DNA of 64,000 nt from Paenibacillus phytorum (GTDB lineage Bacteria > Bacillota > Bacilli > Paenibacillales > NBRC-103111). Positions 61,820-64,000 of this stretch are shown in pieces; position 1 is the first letter of the stretch, and every line of letters starts with the position of its first letter. The stretch lies in assembly GCF_013141715.1 (NCBI RefSeq), contig NZ_WHOA01000091.1, positions 28,554 to 92,553 on the forward strand. Reading direction: 5' to 3'. A model generated the notes under the pieces. It saw nothing but the letters and a program-made list of their open reading frames with translations. It was not told where the DNA came from and ran no database searches. The position numbers were made by a program, and so were the translations under genes.

Positions 61820-62269
61820 ATGAGCGTGAAAGGCCTTGCGCATGTGGCGATACAAGCCAAAGATTATCAAGCTACCCTTACATTCTATACACAAGTCTTA
61901 GGGTTTAAAGTAGGTCATCATTGGAGTCTGCCTTCTTTCCAAATCAAAGAAGCGGCCATGCTGATTTCACCTGACCAAAGAACCTGTATTGAAATCTTTG
62001 ATAACGAAGCGGCCATCCCCGCTCAAGGAAAAAAAGCCCTGTTGGAGGAAGATATTGCACACGGAGCGTTATTACATTTCGCCTTTTACGTGGATAATGT
62101 AGAGGAAGTGTACCAAAAAGCCCTTGCTCATGGAGCAAAGACCTTTATCGAACCAGATGAACTGTCACTTGGCGAACCACCCCTTGTGGTGAGAAATGCC
62201 TTGGTGCACAGTCCAAACGGAGAAGTTATCGAATTTATTGAAGATGTCGATTTTGATATGTCCAGCTAA
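61820..62269 (+). CDS. VOC-family (glyoxalase-like) protein
   Basis: The 149-residue protein is a single glyoxalase/bleomycin-resistance-type module pair: GLAHVAIQAKDYQATLTFYT with the first ligand His, CIEIFDNEAA, ALLHFAFYVDNVEEVYQKAL and GEVIEFIEDV with the last Glu. It may be a metal-dependent lyase, isomerase or sequestration protein. ATG 61820 has AGGAG eight bases upstream. It is divergent from the Lrp gene, whose product may control it. Confidence 0.85.
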   Translation: MSVKGLAHVAIQAKDYQATLTFYTQVLGFKVGHHWSLPSFQIKEAAMLISPDQRTCIEIFDNEAAIPAQGKKALLEEDIAHGALLHFAFYVDNVEEVYQKALAHGAKTFIEPDELSLGEPPLVVRNALVHSPNGEVIEFIEDVDFDMSS

Positions 62270-62341
62270 AGCTCTCGAAGGTAAATTTGGCCTGATCTCC
62301 TCTGAATATTTCAGTAATTGCCAAGGTGACAGGTTTATCTG

Positions 62342-62650
62342 GTGTTGGCTTCACGGCTTTTAGACGGAATTGCCTATGCCTTTTTCGCAAGCGCATCCGT
62401 TGAAATGGTGAAGAGTTATTCCAAAGACGAGACGCAGGCTACCTTCCAAACGGTTTTCGCGGCGATCACCACAGGATTAGGCGGGATTATTGGCGGTGCC
62501 TTTGGAGGTATCTTCATTGACCATATGGGCGCACCTTCCCTTTATTTTATATTGTTTGTGCTGTGCTTGACGGCAGCCATTTTATTCATTATTTCTAATA
62601 AAATGTCCAATCGCCCGACAAAAAAACGCACCTCTCTACATATTTTTTAA
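62342..62650 (+). pseudogene. C-terminal fragment of an MFS-like transporter
   Basis: About 100 residues (SRLLDGIAYAFFASASVEMV, TTGLGGIIGGAFGGIFIDHM) resemble the last membrane helices of a LacY/nucleoside-symporter-type MFS protein. No ribosome site precedes it, and the upstream sequence does not continue the protein. It is probably a remnant; a short membrane protein cannot be excluded. The 120 bases after it show nothing recognisable. Confidence 0.6.
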
Positions 62651-62771
62651 AAGAAATGTCTTGATTATAAGCTTAGAAAACTAAATAATATGAAAAAGGT
62701 CTTATTGATCGGCATGACTTGATTACGATTGGAGATTTAGTTTACACGACAGAAAGGTTGACATTGACATC

Positions 62772-63972
62772 ATGGAGTTATCACACCGCATTACCAAGGA
62801 ACAATCAATCAAAGAACCGTTCCCCATCTCTATACTTTCTCTTACCGTTGGTGCCTTTGCCATTGGAATGACTGAATTTGTCATCATGGGTCTTCTGCCT
62901 AATGTCGCCAATGATTTGCATGTCAGCATCTCATCCGCAGGACAACTCATTACGATGTATGCCCTCGGGGTAGCTATCGGTGCGCCAATCATGACGGTTC
63001 TCACCCACCGAATTCCGCAAAAGAAACTGTTATGTCTGCTTATGGTTTTATTCATTCTCGGTAACGGAATCTCTGTTTTCGCTCCAAGCTATGCCATTCT
63101 GATGGGAGCCCGTATGATAACTGCACTCACACACGGGACATTCTTTGGCGTTGGAGCTGTTATCGCCTCCAATCTTGTACGTCCGGACAAGCGTGCCGGG
63201 GCCGTATCTATGATGATGGCCGGTCTAACCATTGCCAATATTATCGGTGTTCCTCTGGGGACATTCATCGGTCAACATATGGGGTGGCGATCCTCATTTG
63301 GCGCGATAGCGATCATGGGAATCATTGCATTAATCGGCATTCTTATCTTTATACCGCAAATTCGGCATGACAAACCAGCGAGTATCGTTAAGCAAATTAG
63401 TGCTCTCGTCAAGCCCAAGCTTCTTCTATACCTGCTGATCGGAGCACTAGGCAATGCCGGGCTGTTCGCCGTATTTACTTATATTACGCCATTGCTTGTG
63501 CAAGTCACCGGTTTTGCTGAACATAGCGTAACTTGGATTCTAGTCCTCTTCGGCTGTGGAGTAACCATCGGCAATATCGTCGGCGGGAAGCTTGCGGACT
63601 GGAAGCTGATGCCCTCCATACTGGGACTTTACCTTTCGATATGTGTCCTTCTTACCCTTTTCACCTTTACCATTTATAGTCCGATCGCTGCCGTATTGAC
63701 TATTTTTCTGTGGGGGAGCTGCTTCCTTCGCCGTGTTCCCTGGACTGCAAGTACGAATTATGAGCCTAGCACAGGCGGCGCCAGCACTTGCCTCTACCTC
63801 CAGTCATTCTGCCGGTAATCTAGGAAATGCAGCTGGTGCTTTCATTGGGGGATGGGTCATTGCACATCTGGCCATAACTGCCCTCCCTTGGGTCGGTGCC
63901 GTACTCGTAGGACTGGCGCTTATCTTAGGATTTGCTTGCTATCTCGCAGAACGTAAGCCCGCTAACGCGTAA
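62772..63972 (+). pseudogene. MFS drug/sugar efflux transporter (AraJ/YdhP-like) with a frameshift near 63712
   Basis: About 315 residues in one frame carry the MFS N-terminal half and most of the second half: VGAFAIGMTEFVIMGLLPNV, MVLFILGNGISVFAPSYAIL and GNIVGGKLADWKLMP. At a run of five Gs (63712-63716) the frame changes; removing one G joins it to a second frame with FAVFPGLQVRIMS, then GNLGNAAGAFIGGWVIAHL, ending at 63972. The full protein would be about 400 residues with 12 helices. It may be a true pseudogene or a sequencing error. Start: ATG 62772, with GAAAGG about 15 bases upstream. Confidence 0.75.
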
Positions 63973-64000
63973 TCCTATAATGATACAAAAAAGAGGCTGA

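Overview
The window looks like chromosome of a mid-GC, endospore-forming Firmicute of the Paenibacillaceae type. Evidence: strong GGAGG-type ribosome binding sites, an H-type small acid-soluble spore protein gene (54711-54941), YesM/YesN two-component systems paired with sugar ABC transporters lacking their own ATPase, an LplB/LplC-type permease pair, and mhq and hxl loci of Bacillus type. The assignment rests on protein families read by eye; no database search was possible. No tRNA, rRNA, CRISPR array or transposase gene was seen.

Layout. 1-2030: a membrane phosphodiesterase (cut by the window edge) and an LPG-synthase-type membrane protein. 2423-3100: a GC-rich, apparently foreign HemK-like methyltransferase whose N-terminus is out of frame. 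3306-9999 (+): carbohydrate module 1 (two permeases, sensor kinase, response regulator, binding protein). 10136-12009 (-): cold-shock protein, small XRE regulator, MazG-like pyrophosphohydrolase, NlpC/P60 hydrolase. 12172-18540 (-): carbohydrate module 2. 19369-31494 (-): carbohydrate module 3 with an SDR and two heparinase/alginate-lyase-like proteins, the most distinctive metabolic locus here. 32267-36072: TetR regulator and MMPL exporter. 36309-40347: fatty-acid desaturase, luciferase-like oxidoreductase, a dead MFS fragment, RodA/FtsW-like protein. 40531-43721: mhq-type quinone/hydroquinone resistance operon. 44115-47632: heterodimeric ABC exporter. 47810-57179: housekeeping and assorted genes (copper-amine-oxidase-N protein, long-type threonine synthase, secreted protein of unknown function, intradiol dioxygenase, alkyladenine glycosylase, RlmN, SspH, Na+-dependent transporter, DUF421). 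57389-61150: ribulose-monophosphate formaldehyde pathway (hxlB, hxlA, HxlR-like regulator), SDR and NamA-type ene-reductase. 61226-64000: Lrp regulator, VOC protein, MFS remnants and a frameshifted MFS transporter.

How it works together. Three complete YesMN/ABC modules lie within about 28 kb, each presumably sensing and importing a different saccharide and borrowing a shared ATPase. In module 3 both lyases and the SDR lack signal peptides, which fits import of oligouronides followed by cytoplasmic beta-elimination and reduction. A 33-bp near-repeat ahead of both transcription units of module 1 is a good candidate response-regulator target. Around 40-61 kb several loci for reactive electrophiles and aromatics cluster: mhqRPOD, an exported intradiol dioxygenase, hxlAB and an ene-reductase.

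The intergenic regions are rich in structured repeats: a 97-bp two-hairpin element in two copies 22 kb apart, two paralogous arrays of four palindromes with conserved spacing, two loci each holding a tandem pair of about 80-bp hairpin units with a 113-114 bp period, a three-hairpin cluster, and a degenerate 13-nt tandem array. These, with the module 3 uronide locus, are the features most worth following up.
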